A DNA stretch of 64,000 bases from positions 310,001 through 374,000 of the forward strand of contig NW_025899946.1 in the NCBI RefSeq assembly GCF_022539505.1, read 5' to 3'. The notes under the pieces were generated by a model. That model saw only the letters and a program-made list of their open reading frames with translations. It was not told the origin of the DNA and searched no databases. Origin of the DNA: Lolium rigidum. Taxonomy: Eukaryota > Streptophyta > Magnoliopsida > Poales > Poaceae. Below, in pieces: positions 1 through 10,441 of this stretch (its first letter is position 1; every line of letters begins with the position of its first letter). Both the position numbers and the translations under genes were made by a program.

Positions 1-2245
1 CGACGAACATAATAACACTTTATTTTTGTTCCAGACGTGTATTCCTATCATATTCCTTGTCAGTCACTTAGGCCATTGTATTCTTGTATTGCGTTGTTTT
101 GCATGACACTTCATACCAACCAATATGGTACAAATACCCAAGAATTTCATTGTGTGACCAAACTAGGAATACAACCATAACATGTATATCATTTATATAC
201 ACCTGAGCTAGACTTTCTAGTATTTTCTTTTCTTTCTGCCAAAATATCTTTTATAGTTTCTCTTTTAGCTTTCCTCATTATTCAGAAAAACACTTCAACA
301 TCATAGACTTCTAGATTTGTTGGTCAAATACCAATAACCTTGAGGTTCTTACTTTGAAGTTGATCATCATATGACAAGTGTTCCTGATTTCACTATTAGT
401 AACTTTGTAATATGATGAACAATTTCACTCATAGTTTTATCCATCATATCATGACGACTTTCCGAGACCATGTCTGTACATACTAGGCTCGTAAAGTTTA
501 ACCTTAGTATTCACATGTGCAAATCTGGCTTGCACCCGTTGTATGCACTCGTGGAATCTATGACACCCGATCATCACGAGATGCTTCGAAACGACGAGTC
601 TTAGCAACGGTGCATACTAAGGACGATCACTTCATGGACATGCGAATATTGTTAGTGCCCCAATAGTTGGAGGATTGGGACGCTCGGCGTCTTCAACCTT
701 CGTACATTCCCATAAAACTTATGAGTTTATGTAGTCTCACTAGATTATATTCTATCATCTTGCGGTAAGGTCTTAGATATCGCATATATCTCATACCTCG
801 CTTCTTTCTGAAAACAAAACTTTTCAGCTCCTTACTTTTCAAACAAATTTGAACATCAAGTTTCACGGAGACAAGATAATTGTAGGTACTAATTGAAACC
901 ATAGCTATTTGAATCAACAATGTGAGGTTTACTAAAAGTTTGCAATAGGACTTAATTATTTCTTGATTCTTTAACAATACGGTACCAGTCCGTAAAGTTA
1001 ATTGTCAGACTTAACGAGTATTTCAATCTCAATTACAAGACTAACGCATGGTAGAAAAACGGATGCCAATTCTACAAATTTAATTCAAAATACTACTCAG
1101 ACTATGTTTATGATAATTAGTTCAAGTTTTAATCTAATTACTAATGAACTCCCACTTAATACAACATCCCTCATAGTTGTTAAGTGGTACACGATCCACA
1201 TCCACTACACCAAAACCGATCATCACGTGAGATGATGTAGCTTCAATGGTGAACATCAACATGTTGATCATATCATCCATATGACTCGTGTTCAACCTTT
1301 CGGTTTCCGTTGTCCCGAGGCCATGTCTGTACATGCTAGGCTCGTCAAGCAAACCCAAGTATTCCGCGTGTGCAAACATGGCTTACACCCGTTGTATGTG
1401 AACGTAGAGTCTATCACATCCGATCATCACGAGATGCTTCGAAACGACGAACTGTAGCAACGGTGCATACGAGGGGAGAACACTTTATCATCTTGATATT
1501 AATGTGAGGGATCATCTTATAATGCTACCGTCGCGATCTAAGCAAAATAAGATGCATAAAGGATTAACATCACATGCAATTCATATGTGATATGATATGG
1601 CCCTTTAGTCTTTGCGCCTTTGATCTTCATCTCCAAAGCACGGACATGATCTCCATCATCAACGGGCATGATCTCCATCATCGTCGGCGTAGCGTCAAGG
1701 TCCATGGCGCCGTCTTCATGATTGTTCTCCATGTAGCAACTATTACAACTACTTTGATAATACTACTCAACATGAAATTTAAAGACAACCATAAGGCTCC
1801 TGCCGGCTGCCACAATACAATAATGATCATCTCATACATATTAATCATCACATCATGGCCATATCACATCACCAAACCCCTGCAAAAACAAGTTAGACGT
1901 CTCTAATTTGGTTTGCATATTTTACATGGTTTAGGGTTTTCGAGTAAGATCCAATCTACCTACGAACATGAACCACAACGGTGATACTAGTGTTGTCAAT
2001 AGAAAGAGTAAATTGGATCTTCACTATAGTGGGAGAGACGAGACACCCGCAAAGCCACTTATGCAATACAAGTTGCATGTCGAACGTGGAGCAAGTCTCA
2101 TGAACGCGGTCATGTAAAGTTAGCCCGAGCCGCTTCATCCCACTATGCCGCAAGATGCAAAGTACACGAACTAAAGACAACAAAAGCATCAACGCCCACA
2201 AAACAATTGTGTTCTACTCGTGCAACCAATCTATGCATAGACACG
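1..2245 (-). mobile_element. Untranslated leader/internal part of a Copia (Angela/BARE-like) retrotransposon
   Basis: This is the region downstream of the 5' LTR of a minus-strand Copia element. It follows the primer-binding site at 2246-2257 and runs off the left edge. The text is typical of the long untranslated leader of the Triticeae BARE/Angela/WIS group, recognised by memory of that family rather than by a search. It carries a diverged internal duplication (468-617 and 1321-1470). I see no gag or pol reading frame of convincing length; an open stretch of 94 codons at 693-977 on the minus strand could be a start of gag or chance. The coding part would lie left of the window. Confidence 0.8.
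468..1470 (-). repeat. Diverged direct duplication inside the Copia leader (copies 468-617 and 1321-1470)
   Basis: Two blocks match without gaps at a constant offset of 853 bases. Both start with CCATGTCTGTACAT and end with GCAACGGTGCATAC, and share TTGTATG and ATCATCACGAGATGCTTC in between. Flanking sequence diverges. The blocks sit in the non-coding leader, so the duplication is not of a coding domain. Confidence 0.75.
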
Positions 2246-2257
2246 GCTCCGATACCA
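2246..2257 (-). other. Primer-binding site of the Copia element
   Basis: On the minus strand this reads TGGTATCGGAGC, one base from the TGGTATCAGAGC site complementary to initiator tRNA-Met that Copia elements use. It lies four bases inside the LTR end at 2262, which fixes the element on the minus strand and identifies 2262-4102 as its 5' LTR. Confidence 0.85.
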
Positions 2258-2261
2258 CCGA

Positions 2262-4102
2262 TGGGATTCGTAGCATAGAAAACAAAAATTTTCCTACCGC
2301 AAGAACGAAAACACAAGCCAAGATCTAATCTAGTAGATGGTAGCAACGAGAAGATCATGAGACTAACCCTCGAAGATTTCCAAAGCCTAACGAGATTAGA
2401 TCTCGTGGTGGATGTAGTCGATCACTTGCCGCTTGCAAAGCGCGTAGAAGATCTTGACCGCTTGCAAAAGCGCGTAGAAGATCTTGACCGCTTGCAAAAG
2501 CGAGTAGAAGAACTTGACGGTGCCACAATCGGGCAGCACCTCCGTACTCGGTCACACGTACGGTGTTGATGAAGACGACGTCCTCCTCCCCGTTCCAGCG
2601 GGCAGCGGAAGTAGTAGATCCTCCTCGGAATCCCGCCAGCACGACGGCGTGGTGACGGTGGTGGTGGAGATCTCCGGCAGGGCTTCGCCGCAAGCGGCTG
2701 CGGGAGAAGAAGGAGGAGGGAATAGCTAGGGTTTGGGCGCGGGGTGGTGCTGCGACTTGGGGAGCTAGGGCTGCGACTTGTGGTGCCCTTGGGGTGCCCC
2801 TTGGCCTCTTTAAATAGGTGGCCAAGCCCCTTGGGTCGTCCAAAAACCTGCCCCCAAGTTTGACTGAGTTCCGATAGGTTTCCGGTTCCGAAAACCTAGT
2901 CCTACTCGGACTCTTTTGCCAATTCCGAAATTGCATTAAGGAAAGACTCCTTTTCCCTTAAGGCAACGTGGTTGCACCTATTATGGAACCCTCCGGACTT
3001 CCTTAGACATCCCGGGTCGTCCCGGACACTTCCGGAACCTTCCATAATATTCCGGACTATTCCGGTCCTTCCGGAACCTTCTAGAAGCTCCGGTCAAAAC
3101 ACCGGACTTTTTCCGAACCCCGGAAAATGACTTCCCATATATGAATCTTATTCTCCGGACCATTCCGGACCTCCTCGTGATGTCCTGGATCCCATCCGAG
3201 ACTCCGAACAAAACTTCGAACTCCATTCCATATTCCATATCTACTTAAACGACATCAAACCTTAAGTGTGTCACCCTACGGTTCGTGAACTATGCAGACA
3301 TGGTTGAGACTTCTCTCCGACCAATAACCAATAGCGGGACCTCGGAGATCCATAATGGCTCCCACATATTCAGCGATGACTTTAGTGATCGATTGAACCA
3401 TTTACATAAAATACCGATTCCCTTTGTCACGCGATATTTTACTTGTCCGAGGTTTAATCATCGGTATCCCGATACCTTGTTCAACCTCGTCTCCGACAAG
3501 TACTCTTTACTCGTACCGTGGTATGTGGTCTCTTATGAACCATTCATATGCTTGCAAGCTATTTAGACGACATTCCACCGAGAGGGCCCGGAGTATATCT
3601 ATCCGTCATCGGGATGGACAAATCCCACTGTTGATCCATATGCCTCAACTCATACTTTCCGGATACCTAATCCCACCTTTATAACCACCCATTTACGCGA
3701 GTGGCGTTTGATGTAATCAAAGTACCCTTCGGGCATAAGTGATTTACATGATCTCATGGTCGAAAGGACTTGGTAACTATGTATCGAAAGCTTATAGCAA
3801 ATGAACTTAATGACGTGATCTTATGCTACGCTTAATTGGGTGTGTCCATTACATCATTCACATAATGACATAACCTTGTTATTAATAACATCCAATGTTC
3901 ATGATCACGAAACCATGATCATCTATTAATCAACAAGCTAGTTATACAAGAGGCTTACTAGGGACTCCTTGTTGTTTACATAACACACATGTATCAATGT
4001 TCCGGTTAATACAATTATAGCATGGTATGTAAACATTATCATAAACACAAAGATATATTATAATAACCATTTTATTATTGCCTCTTGGGCATATCTCCAA
4101 CA
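2262..4102 (-). mobile_element. 5' LTR of Angela/BARE-like Copia element
   Basis: An LTR of 1841 bp, read on the minus strand from TGTTGGAGATATGCCC at 4102 down to the end at 2262; on the plus strand it runs TG to CA. It is followed internally by the tRNA-Met primer-binding site. The segment 2430-2515 contains three near-copies of a 28-base motif (GACCGCTTGCAAAAGCGCG type). The bases just outside, GGGGA at 4103-4107, are the likely target duplication, but its partner lies outside the window. The LTR interrupts family X sequence that can be aligned to the intact copy near 19850, so this Copia insertion is the younger event. Confidence 0.9.
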
Positions 4103-4153
4103 GGGGATACATTGCCCCTCCTACTACTACTGATCCTATTCTAGGGATCCTAT

Positions 4154-4672
4154 CTAGGGGCCGTCGCTGCCCTCATCATCGTCATCGCCGCCGTCGGCGC
4201 TGCTCCTGGACGGCTCGTCGTCGCTGTTGTAGCGACCGCCGGCAGGACCTTCATTGTCCTCGTCCTCTACGTCAGCGTCGTCGTCGTCGTTGTCGAAGTC
4301 GCTAAGATTGCCCGGCCAAGGGCAGAAGCGCTTGGCCGGCGGCTCGTCGGAGGAGGTACTGTCCTCCTCCTCTTCTTCTTCCTTCACCTCCTCGGAGGAG
4401 GTGAAATCATCCCAGGAGAAGCGGTCGTCGTCGCTCTCCTCCTCCGATTCCCCGTCTGCGAGGAAGCGGAGGTCGCTCTCCCCGTCGGTCGAGGACTTGT
4501 CGTCCTCCGACCAGACGGAGAAGTCGTGGCTCGACTCTTCCCCGTCGGCAATGGCGCGGCGGATGTTTGCCGCGTGGGCCTCTTGCGGGTCCCACTCTGG
4601 CGTCGGCTCTCGGAGGGGGGAGGATTGGATGGAGAGGCTTGATGCAGCGGAGGAGGAAGAAGAAGAAGACAT
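4154..4672 (-). CDS. Acidic Ser/Asp/Glu-rich antisense ORF of family X (copy A)
   Basis: A 172-codon open frame on the strand opposite to the element's transcription, between the internal region and the 3' LTR. The product starts with a run of seven serines after Met, has a central DFSVWSEDDKSS segment, an EEVKEEEEEE acidic block, a basic-hydrophobic island PPAKRFCPWPGNLSDFD, and an Asp/Glu-rich C-terminal third rich in GPAGGRY and SDDEP motifs. No signal peptide, membrane segment or known fold is evident; it is probably largely disordered. PPAKR could be a nuclear-localisation signal. The homologous frame at 19290-19802 stays open despite substitutions, and length differences are in whole codons, which suggests a real protein. 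Antisense ORFs are known in some Tat-lineage Gypsy elements; membership here is inference. Function unknown. Confidence 0.6.
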   Translation of the reverse strand: MSSSSSSSAASSLSIQSSPLREPTPEWDPQEAHAANIRRAIADGEESSHDFSVWSEDDKSSTDGESDLRFLADGESEEESDDDRFSWDDFTSSEEVKEEEEEEDSTSSDEPPAKRFCPWPGNLSDFDNDDDDADVEDEDNEGPAGGRYNSDDEPSRSSADGGDDDDEGSDGP

Positions 4673-5162
4673 GGTGTCAGAGGAGGGCTTTTGGAGTGCT
4701 GATGCGAAGGGGATGAAGAAGGGAATTACGAAAAGTGGCTAAATAAAAGGGGATATGGCAGAGATTTAATGCTCAAGCAGTTTCCGAGGACGTGGTGCCA
4801 AAACTGTCAAATCGTGCAGAGAAGTTGAGAAGGCAAGACGTCATGATGAAGAATACTGCGACGGTTCTGCTCTGCCACGACATGACCCTTCGAAGAAGAC
4901 AGATGGTTTTGCAATTATCATTATCAAAACCAGGGGGCATGTGTTATCACCCGATTTTGGCCAAATCAAGAGGTGGGCCGTAAAGTAAAGATGGGCTTTG
5001 AAGAGTACACATGGAGCATCTTTGGAGCGGCCTCGCGCGAAGAGTTTGGGCTTAACTGCCTGTGTATCTGTAATATAGTAGATCGTATCGTGTTTAGAAT
5101 TAACAGATAGAGTCTGGCCCGTGCACGGTTAGGTGCACGCCTCAATTAGAAAGTCCCTTGGA

Positions 5163-5170
5163 CTATAAAT
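5163..5170 (+). promoter_or_regulatory. TATA box of the family X LTR promoter
   Basis: CTATAAAT lies 221 bases into the LTR and is conserved at 40811-40818 in the diverged relative and on the minus strand in the two LTRs of the complete element (near 18808 and 25258). Transcription would start about 30 bases downstream. Confidence 0.65.
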
Positions 5171-5274
5171 ATGTATCTAGGGTTATCAGAAAAGGAAGAC
5201 AATCACGTTCACAACAAACACAAATCAGGCGCATCGCCACCCCTTCCTTCGAGGGTTTCTTCCGGGTAAGCATC

Positions 5275-5857
5275 ATGCTGCCTAGATCGCATCTCACGAT
5301 CTAGGCAGTACACGTTTATTCGTCTACCTTGTGCTGCTCGTGCTGAAGCGTTGTTGATGGCGAGCAGCACTACTTATCATTAGGTGTTTAGGGGCTTGCA
5401 TTGATGCTTTCTCGTGCATATCTGCGTGGCAATGCCGTCCCTCGACACCTAGCTGCCCTTACATCTATCTGGGTGTAAGGGCAGCATCTTGCTTGTTCGT
5501 TACTTAGTAGATCCGATCTGTTATAGTTGCTCCTTGCTCCGCAGGGATTAGTTTAATATCTGCATAGTTAGGCCTTATGCTGGGGTCGGACGATCCGGTA
5601 GTGCGTTAGGTGTTGTTTACCGTCCCTACAAGGGATGTTCCGGGAATCAACGTTATGTTGGTTTTTAGGCCTCTTGTAGGGGTAGTTTGCATCATCTTCC
5701 GTATCTGCTAGGCCCGATCACACGTAGGACGTTCCGGTTATGTGGTGAAAACCCTAAACTGTCGTAGATCGGTTTAGCTTTGTTTTGATCAAGCAGGATC
5801 CCCATGTCATTGCAAATCCAACGTGAACCATGGGGTGATCGGCTCTTTGAGCCGATC
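5275..5857 (+). promoter_or_regulatory. Structured R/U5 leader of family X with at least five stem-loops
   Basis: Predicted stems, left arm to right arm: H1 5278-5289/5297-5308; H2 5331-5340/5361-5370; H3 5452-5463/5474-5485; H5 5624-5632/5673-5681, with an inner helix AATCAAC/GTTGGTT; H4 5837-5845/5849-5857. All are perfect or nearly perfect, and all lie downstream of the TATA box, so they would be in the 5' leader and 3' end of the element RNA. The same stems occur in the diverged LTR at 40605, often with both sides of a pair changed together. An ATG CTG CCT TAG three-codon ORF starts at 5275, at the foot of H1. Possible roles are packaging, dimerisation or translational control; none is shown by sequence alone. 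Confidence 0.65.
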
Positions 5858-6108
5858 CACAGGGTAACCTGAGAGCCGATAGGGCTCGTATTTGATGTTT
5901 ACGTGTCTACCATGCAGGAATAATCGAAGCAATCTAACACCTTCCTGATCGGGTCTAGGTCAGGTGGCACGCCCTAGCAACCGCCAGGACGTGGCTGGAA
6001 GACTTGCGGGACGACGCGAGGTGCCAGGGTCCACTAAGCGGCCTTGGGAGCCTCCCGGCTCTTCGTGTTGCTTAACCATTGCCCGCCGGTGGGTTTTGAC
6101 AGGTAACA

Positions 6109-6767
6109 GTTGGGTGTTGTATTGTAATCTGGATGAGCACTCTTGTATCTCCGTCATGGGCGTTATTAATTTAACGCAGGCCTCGGCCTACTGTTTAAAA
6201 AATCTATTTGTACTGCTATTGATAACTATTAATAGATCAGTGAAATTTCACAATAAAAAAGAGACACACCATGATAAGTACACTCCGATGCATGTATTGG
6301 AAGCTTCTGTACATGTGGCAATAATGGTACATGGTCTCAATGATCTCCCACAGTATGTGTCCTTATATACGAGTGTATATTTTGTAGGATGGTGATGACG
6401 TATACTCCTTTAGATGGAGTTTGTGCCGGGGGCGCGCGCGCGGATGCACATGCGCGAGTGGAGTGGCAAGGTGACCTCGGCGCCTTGTTGAGTCTTCTTC
6501 ATCTACGTACACGTATACGTCGGGTAGAGGCCAACTTTTTGGTTGATAGCTTGATGGCGATGTATGCCGATTTTGCCTAGCGTTCTGCGCGGATCGGGCG
6601 CCCAGATTAGCTGTGAGGTCTCTCCGTTCCACGCACTGTTCTATCTTCCTACTCTGCCCTGCCCGGCAGCACACGTCGTGCTCGTCGTCGGGACCGGCCA
6701 TCCATCGTGACGTGCCTCAAAATGACGGTGGAGGAAGTGGTAACCAAACCTACACCCAACCAAGTTT
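6109..6767. other. Intergenic sequence with no recognised gene
   Basis: Flank of family X copy A. The text soon after 6109 resembles the 3' end of a retroelement (TTGTATCTCCGTCATGGGC followed by an A-rich stretch at about 6194), but I cannot classify it. No coding region of note. Confidence 0.4.
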
Positions 6768-7340
6768 TGGTGCTAACTTTTGACCATTTTATTCAAAATA
6801 AATACATTTATATAAAACAAACTAGTAATTTGAACAACATGTAACATGTAGTTAGTAAACTGGCAATGTTATCTCATTTTGCGTGGCCGTTTGGAGGTTT
6901 TGACTGTTTTTATAACTTTTGGCCAAAATTCAATCCTAATAATTTCTAAAACCATAATCGAGGATGATTTCTTCTCCATGAAACCACATGCAATATTTTG
7001 GGTATATATATATTTCAGAGAAGTATGACACAATTCTCAACACCCCGAGCTTAGAAGCCAGGTGTCACGTGGCAAATGAGGTGGTTCTCTCTTGGTTTTT
7101 TTACCAAATTAACTGGAACTTAGACAAACTTAGACCAAATAAGGGTTTTTTCGGTATGCCTTTTGTAACTTCTGACCAAAATATTTTAAAAATAACATTT
7201 TTATAAAACAATCAAGCAATTCGAACAACATGTAGTGAGTAAACCGGGAATGTTAGCTCATTCTAGGTAGCCAATCAGGAGGTTTTCACTCATTTCATAA
7301 CTTCCAGCCAAACCTTAACCCTCATTTCTAAATTTTAAAA
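6768..7340. repeat. Diverged direct repeat, copies about 6768-6960 and 7160-7340
   Basis: Both copies contain GAACAACATGTA, AGTAAAC.GG.AATGTTA.CTCAT and a GGAGGTTTT block followed by CCAAA.....AACCCT text, in the same order at an offset of roughly 395 bases. They are AT-rich and non-coding; probably an old local duplication or a fragment of an unrecognised element. Confidence 0.6.
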
Positions 7341-7427
7341 ATATCTAAAAAAGTTAAAATGACTATTCATGTTAGTGTGCTTGTATTGACCTAATGGAAA
7401 AACCACCTAGATTTTCACCCCTCCCCC

Positions 7428-7640
7428 CTACTCCATAATAAGTGTCGTTGATTTAGTATAATTTTGTACTACCTCCGTTCCAAAATATAGCTTTTGTAGG
7501 CTTATAATTTGAAACAAAGATAATACTCTCTACGTTTTTTTGGGATAATACTCTCTAAGTTTTAAGCATGATGTTTTAACTTTGTCTAAATATGCATGTA
7601 TCTACATGCGTTTTAAGATCTGAAATTCTGGATACATACA
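7428..7640. mobile_element. Mosaic of Stowaway-type MITE fragments
   Basis: TACTCCATAATAAGTGTCG at about 7429 resembles the left half of the Stowaway MITE at 43082. It is followed by CTACCTCCGTTCCAAAATATA at about 7470, the start of another Stowaway-type family, and further ACTCTCT-containing pieces. No complete terminal inverted repeat pair survives. Confidence 0.5.
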
Positions 7641-7647
7641 AATCTTA

Positions 7648-7905
7648 GGGCTCATTTGATTCATAGGATAGAAAAATCATAGGAATATAAAAAGTATTTG
7701 ATTGAAATGTCATGGCTACTTAAATCCTATGGAAAGATTAAGTATGTTTGATTGTAGCAAAAAAATCATGAGTTATAACCTCATGTTTTTTTCTATTGAA
7801 TTTACACTACAAGATTCCCTAGAATTTGTTCAAATCTGATACATGTGTAGGAAATTTTTCTACATGATTCAAATCATACACAATTCCTATGAATCAAAGA
7901 AACCC
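7648..7905. mobile_element. Tourist (PIF/Harbinger-type) MITE
   Basis: 258 bp with terminal inverted repeats: GGGCTCATTTGATTCATAGG on the left, and the right end reads GGGTTTCTTTGATTCATAGG on the other strand. It is flanked by the 3-bp target duplication TTA (7645-7647 and 7906-7908), the signature of PIF/Harbinger. No coding capacity. Confidence 0.85.
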
Positions 7906-8243
7906 TTATCCTTTTTAGTACGAATGGAGTACTAAATTAAGCATGGAGTAACTATTTTTAACTTTGCATGATTCAAATTAAGGACCATGTCGCAACAGTT
8001 TTCAAGGATCACGAAAGGGAGCCACGTAATAAAAGGGATCGCTGCTGTTGGATCATGTGCAACAGCAACTACCTAGAAATAATTCGGTGCAGGTGCAGCT
8101 AGCCAGTGTATGCGCATTGCGCAACCTGTCATCTTTGGCCTTTTCTGCTATGTATTAGACTTGTCAAGGGACTCGCGTTGTGCTGACGGCGACGTGTTCT
8201 GTACATTGGTAGCCACGTCCCAGCGACGGACGCTGGGTTTGGG

Positions 8244-8273
8244 GTCTGTAGATGGAAGGTTCCATCTACAGAC
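8244..8273. repeat. Perfect 14-bp inverted repeat with a 2-base loop
   Basis: GTCTGTAGATGGAA (8244-8257) and TTCCATCTACAGAC (8260-8273) are exact reverse complements. It is not part of a recognised transposon end and lies in otherwise unannotated DNA between two MITEs (7909-8855). Confidence 0.8.
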
Positions 8274-8858
8274 TGAATGCAGCACAGTGCTTCAGTTTAC
8301 TCAGTTCGTGATCTTGTCTGCAGTCGTTCATTTATGGATTGGTTTGCGGAGGAGAATCTTGCGAGAATGAACTGCTAGCCTAGCCTACTTTAGGTGGCCT
8401 GCTGCACCGTGCATGCATGATTAGTTCATAATGCATTCATGTACTTGCTGCTAGCTGTGCTACCTCATCGTGTTAGGTTCATCTACCACTCGCTGTGGTT
8501 GAGTTCCCTGATTCGCTGTACGGTTCGTCCATCGACTGCCAGGATTTGGTTTTGGCGGACCGACTGGTAAGCAGTTCAACTACCAGTCTGGCATCGCCGC
8601 TAGCTCCACCATAACACCATTTTCCATGGGGCTACAAACGAACAACACGTCTCTTACGGGAGCACACAGATTAAGAGCCTGTAGTGTAGCATCAGTAGCA
8701 GTATTGCATCTACGATTTGTAGTAAGTATCGTGGTTTTCATTATAGATATAAACTTATGCATCCGTCCTCGGCGCATCATGTAGGATGCAATACGAACTG
8801 TTCGCCACGAGAATAACTAAACATCCCTCTCCCGCCCTTAATTAATTCCAACGCTTAA

Positions 8859-9143
8859 GAGCAATTTCAATAGTGTAGTCAGCTGCTGGCTATAAGCCAA
8901 GTGCCATGTCATCTATAGCTAACTTAGAGTCAACATATACAATAGTGAGCTATAAAAGTGTAGTACTTTTACAATACATGGCCCACCTTTTAGTCTCACA
9001 TAGTGTCTAGGAGCACGTGCTAGAGCTGGCTATAAGATAAGAGCCCACTCCTCTTCTCTCTCATAATCTCTCTCCTCCAACTAAGCAAATCTATAATATT
9101 TTATCTGTTATAGCCAGCTGATTGTATCTTATTGTACTTGCTC
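8859..9143. mobile_element. Tourist-like MITE with GAGCAA termini
   Basis: 285 bp running from GAGCAATTTCAATAG to GTACTTGCTC, with subterminal inverted text CTGGCTATAA / TTATAGCCAG. The TAA duplication at 8856-8858 and 9144-9146 fits the TWA target of PIF/Harbinger MITEs. Non-coding. Confidence 0.75.
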
Positions 9144-9478
9144 TAAGAGCATCTATCGGTAGGTGCGCGATCGCTCTTCAGACACACGAACTTTTTGGTT
9201 GATAGCTTGATTGATTTGCATCTACGAACGTTCCGGCGCCAGTACGTGTGCTTGATTGATTGCATACATCAGCCCCTAGTCCCTACTATGCATTTTCTTC
9301 CACAACAGCGACGCGTTCACAGGTTTCTCCGTCGGATGTGGACGGCTGCTTGGCGTGCCTAAGGTGTTTGCTGATTTTTTATCAGTTCAGGTAGAGAAAT
9401 TGACGGGTCCGTGATTTGTAGTAGATCGCAGCTGTGCTGTACCTCGTTTAAGAAAGAGTGTCGTACCATGCTTACCAC

Positions 9479-10178
9479 TCAGGGTGGGCATTCGGTTTTA
9501 ATCGAAATTTGGTTTGATTTTTGCGGTTTTTGAACAAATTCGGTTTTTAAAAATGGTAACCGAAATTGGCATAAAAATTTAGGAAACCGAAGATTTGGTT
9601 AACCGACAAATTCGGTTCGGTTTTCAGTTAAAACCGAATGAACCTACTCACTTGAACAAATAGTAGGCATCACCGAAGAAAGCAAATAGTGATTGACATA
9701 TCAACAGAAAAAGCATCAACTGCGCAAGAAATCGACAAATGAGCACCAATTGTGGAGGGATGCTATTTGGTAGGCTGCGGCACTCGTGGTACAGGTGCAC
9801 ACTCGTGAGCGATTAAAAAGGGGTAGCTAAGACTTCAAGCAACGTGCTCTATTATGCAGGCTTCACGCTATATTCAGAAAAAGCTAGTACATCAAAGACC
9901 AAAGTCATACATTGAATGAATAATTTTTGGAACATCAAATGCAATTGGGCTAATATGGAATGATTGGTTTATGCACAAATTGATGGTAGGTTACTCAATT
10001 CGGTCAATTCGGTCTTGTTCGGTTGGTGGGGCTAAAAACCGAATTCTACCAAATTTAATTCGGTTAGTATAAATGGAAACAGAAAAAATAGCGGTTAATG
10101 GAAAAAACCGAAATTTCGGTTAGTTCGGTTTCAGCTTCGGTTCGGTTTTCGGTTTTACGGTTTTTATGTCCACTCTGA
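9479..10178. mobile_element. Non-autonomous hAT element (700 bp)
   Basis: Terminal inverted repeats TCAGGGTGGGCAT and (other strand) TCAGAGTGGACAT, flanked by an exact 8-bp target duplication CTTACCAC at 9471-9478 and 10179-10186, which is diagnostic of hAT. The subterminal regions are packed with AACCGAA/TTCGGTT motifs on both sides. I see no transposase frame, so it depends on another element. Confidence 0.85.
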
Positions 10179-10441
10179 CTTACCACGTTCTCCATATACC
10201 ATAGCTCCACCTTCACGCTCGTTTTGGACACGCAGGAGAGACACCCACGTCATCTGGATCAAAAAATGCATACTATCTTTTTTATTTATTTATTAAAAAG
10301 TTAACTTAGTTGACTTTTAGCGAGCACCTCACGCACACAATATTTATTAAAAAGTTAACTTAGTAGACGTCGCCGCCATCAAACCGATGAGCGACCATTA
10401 GGATAAAAACCTACTTAAATTTTGTCCTTCGTGCCATCGAT

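Larger units (their letters stand above)
4103..6108 (+). mobile_element. 3' portion of a family X Gypsy-like element, cut by the Copia insertion
   Basis: This matches, in the opposite orientation, the intact element at 17870-25486 from about 19850 back to its 3' LTR. It holds the antisense acidic ORF (4154-4672), a non-coding stretch, a polypurine tract (AAAACCAGGGGGCATG at 4926-4941) and a full 1167-bp LTR. The left part, with gag and the 5' LTR, would continue beyond the inserted Copia element and is not visible. The bases after the LTR, GTTGG at 6109-6113, are the expected target duplication. Confidence 0.85.
4942..6108 (+). mobile_element. 3' LTR of family X (copy A)
   Basis: LTR of 1167 bp from TGTTATCACCC to GGTAACA, the same length as the left LTR of the complete element. 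A polypurine tract immediately precedes it, so it is the 3' LTR of a plus-strand element. It holds a TATA box (CTATAAAT, 5163-5170), leaving a short U3 of about 0.25 kb and a long R/U5 of about 0.9 kb that carries the stem-loops described separately. Confidence 0.9.

Noticed and set aside
693..977. 94-codon minus-strand frame in the Copia leader as a gag start
   Set aside because: No recognisable Gag features, and leader text continues on both sides; left unassigned.
4254..4742. 162-codon plus-strand frame opposite the acidic ORF
   Set aside because: It is the mirror of the Ser/Glu-rich minus-strand frame (AGC/GAG-type codons read both ways). The homologous copy supports the minus-strand reading.
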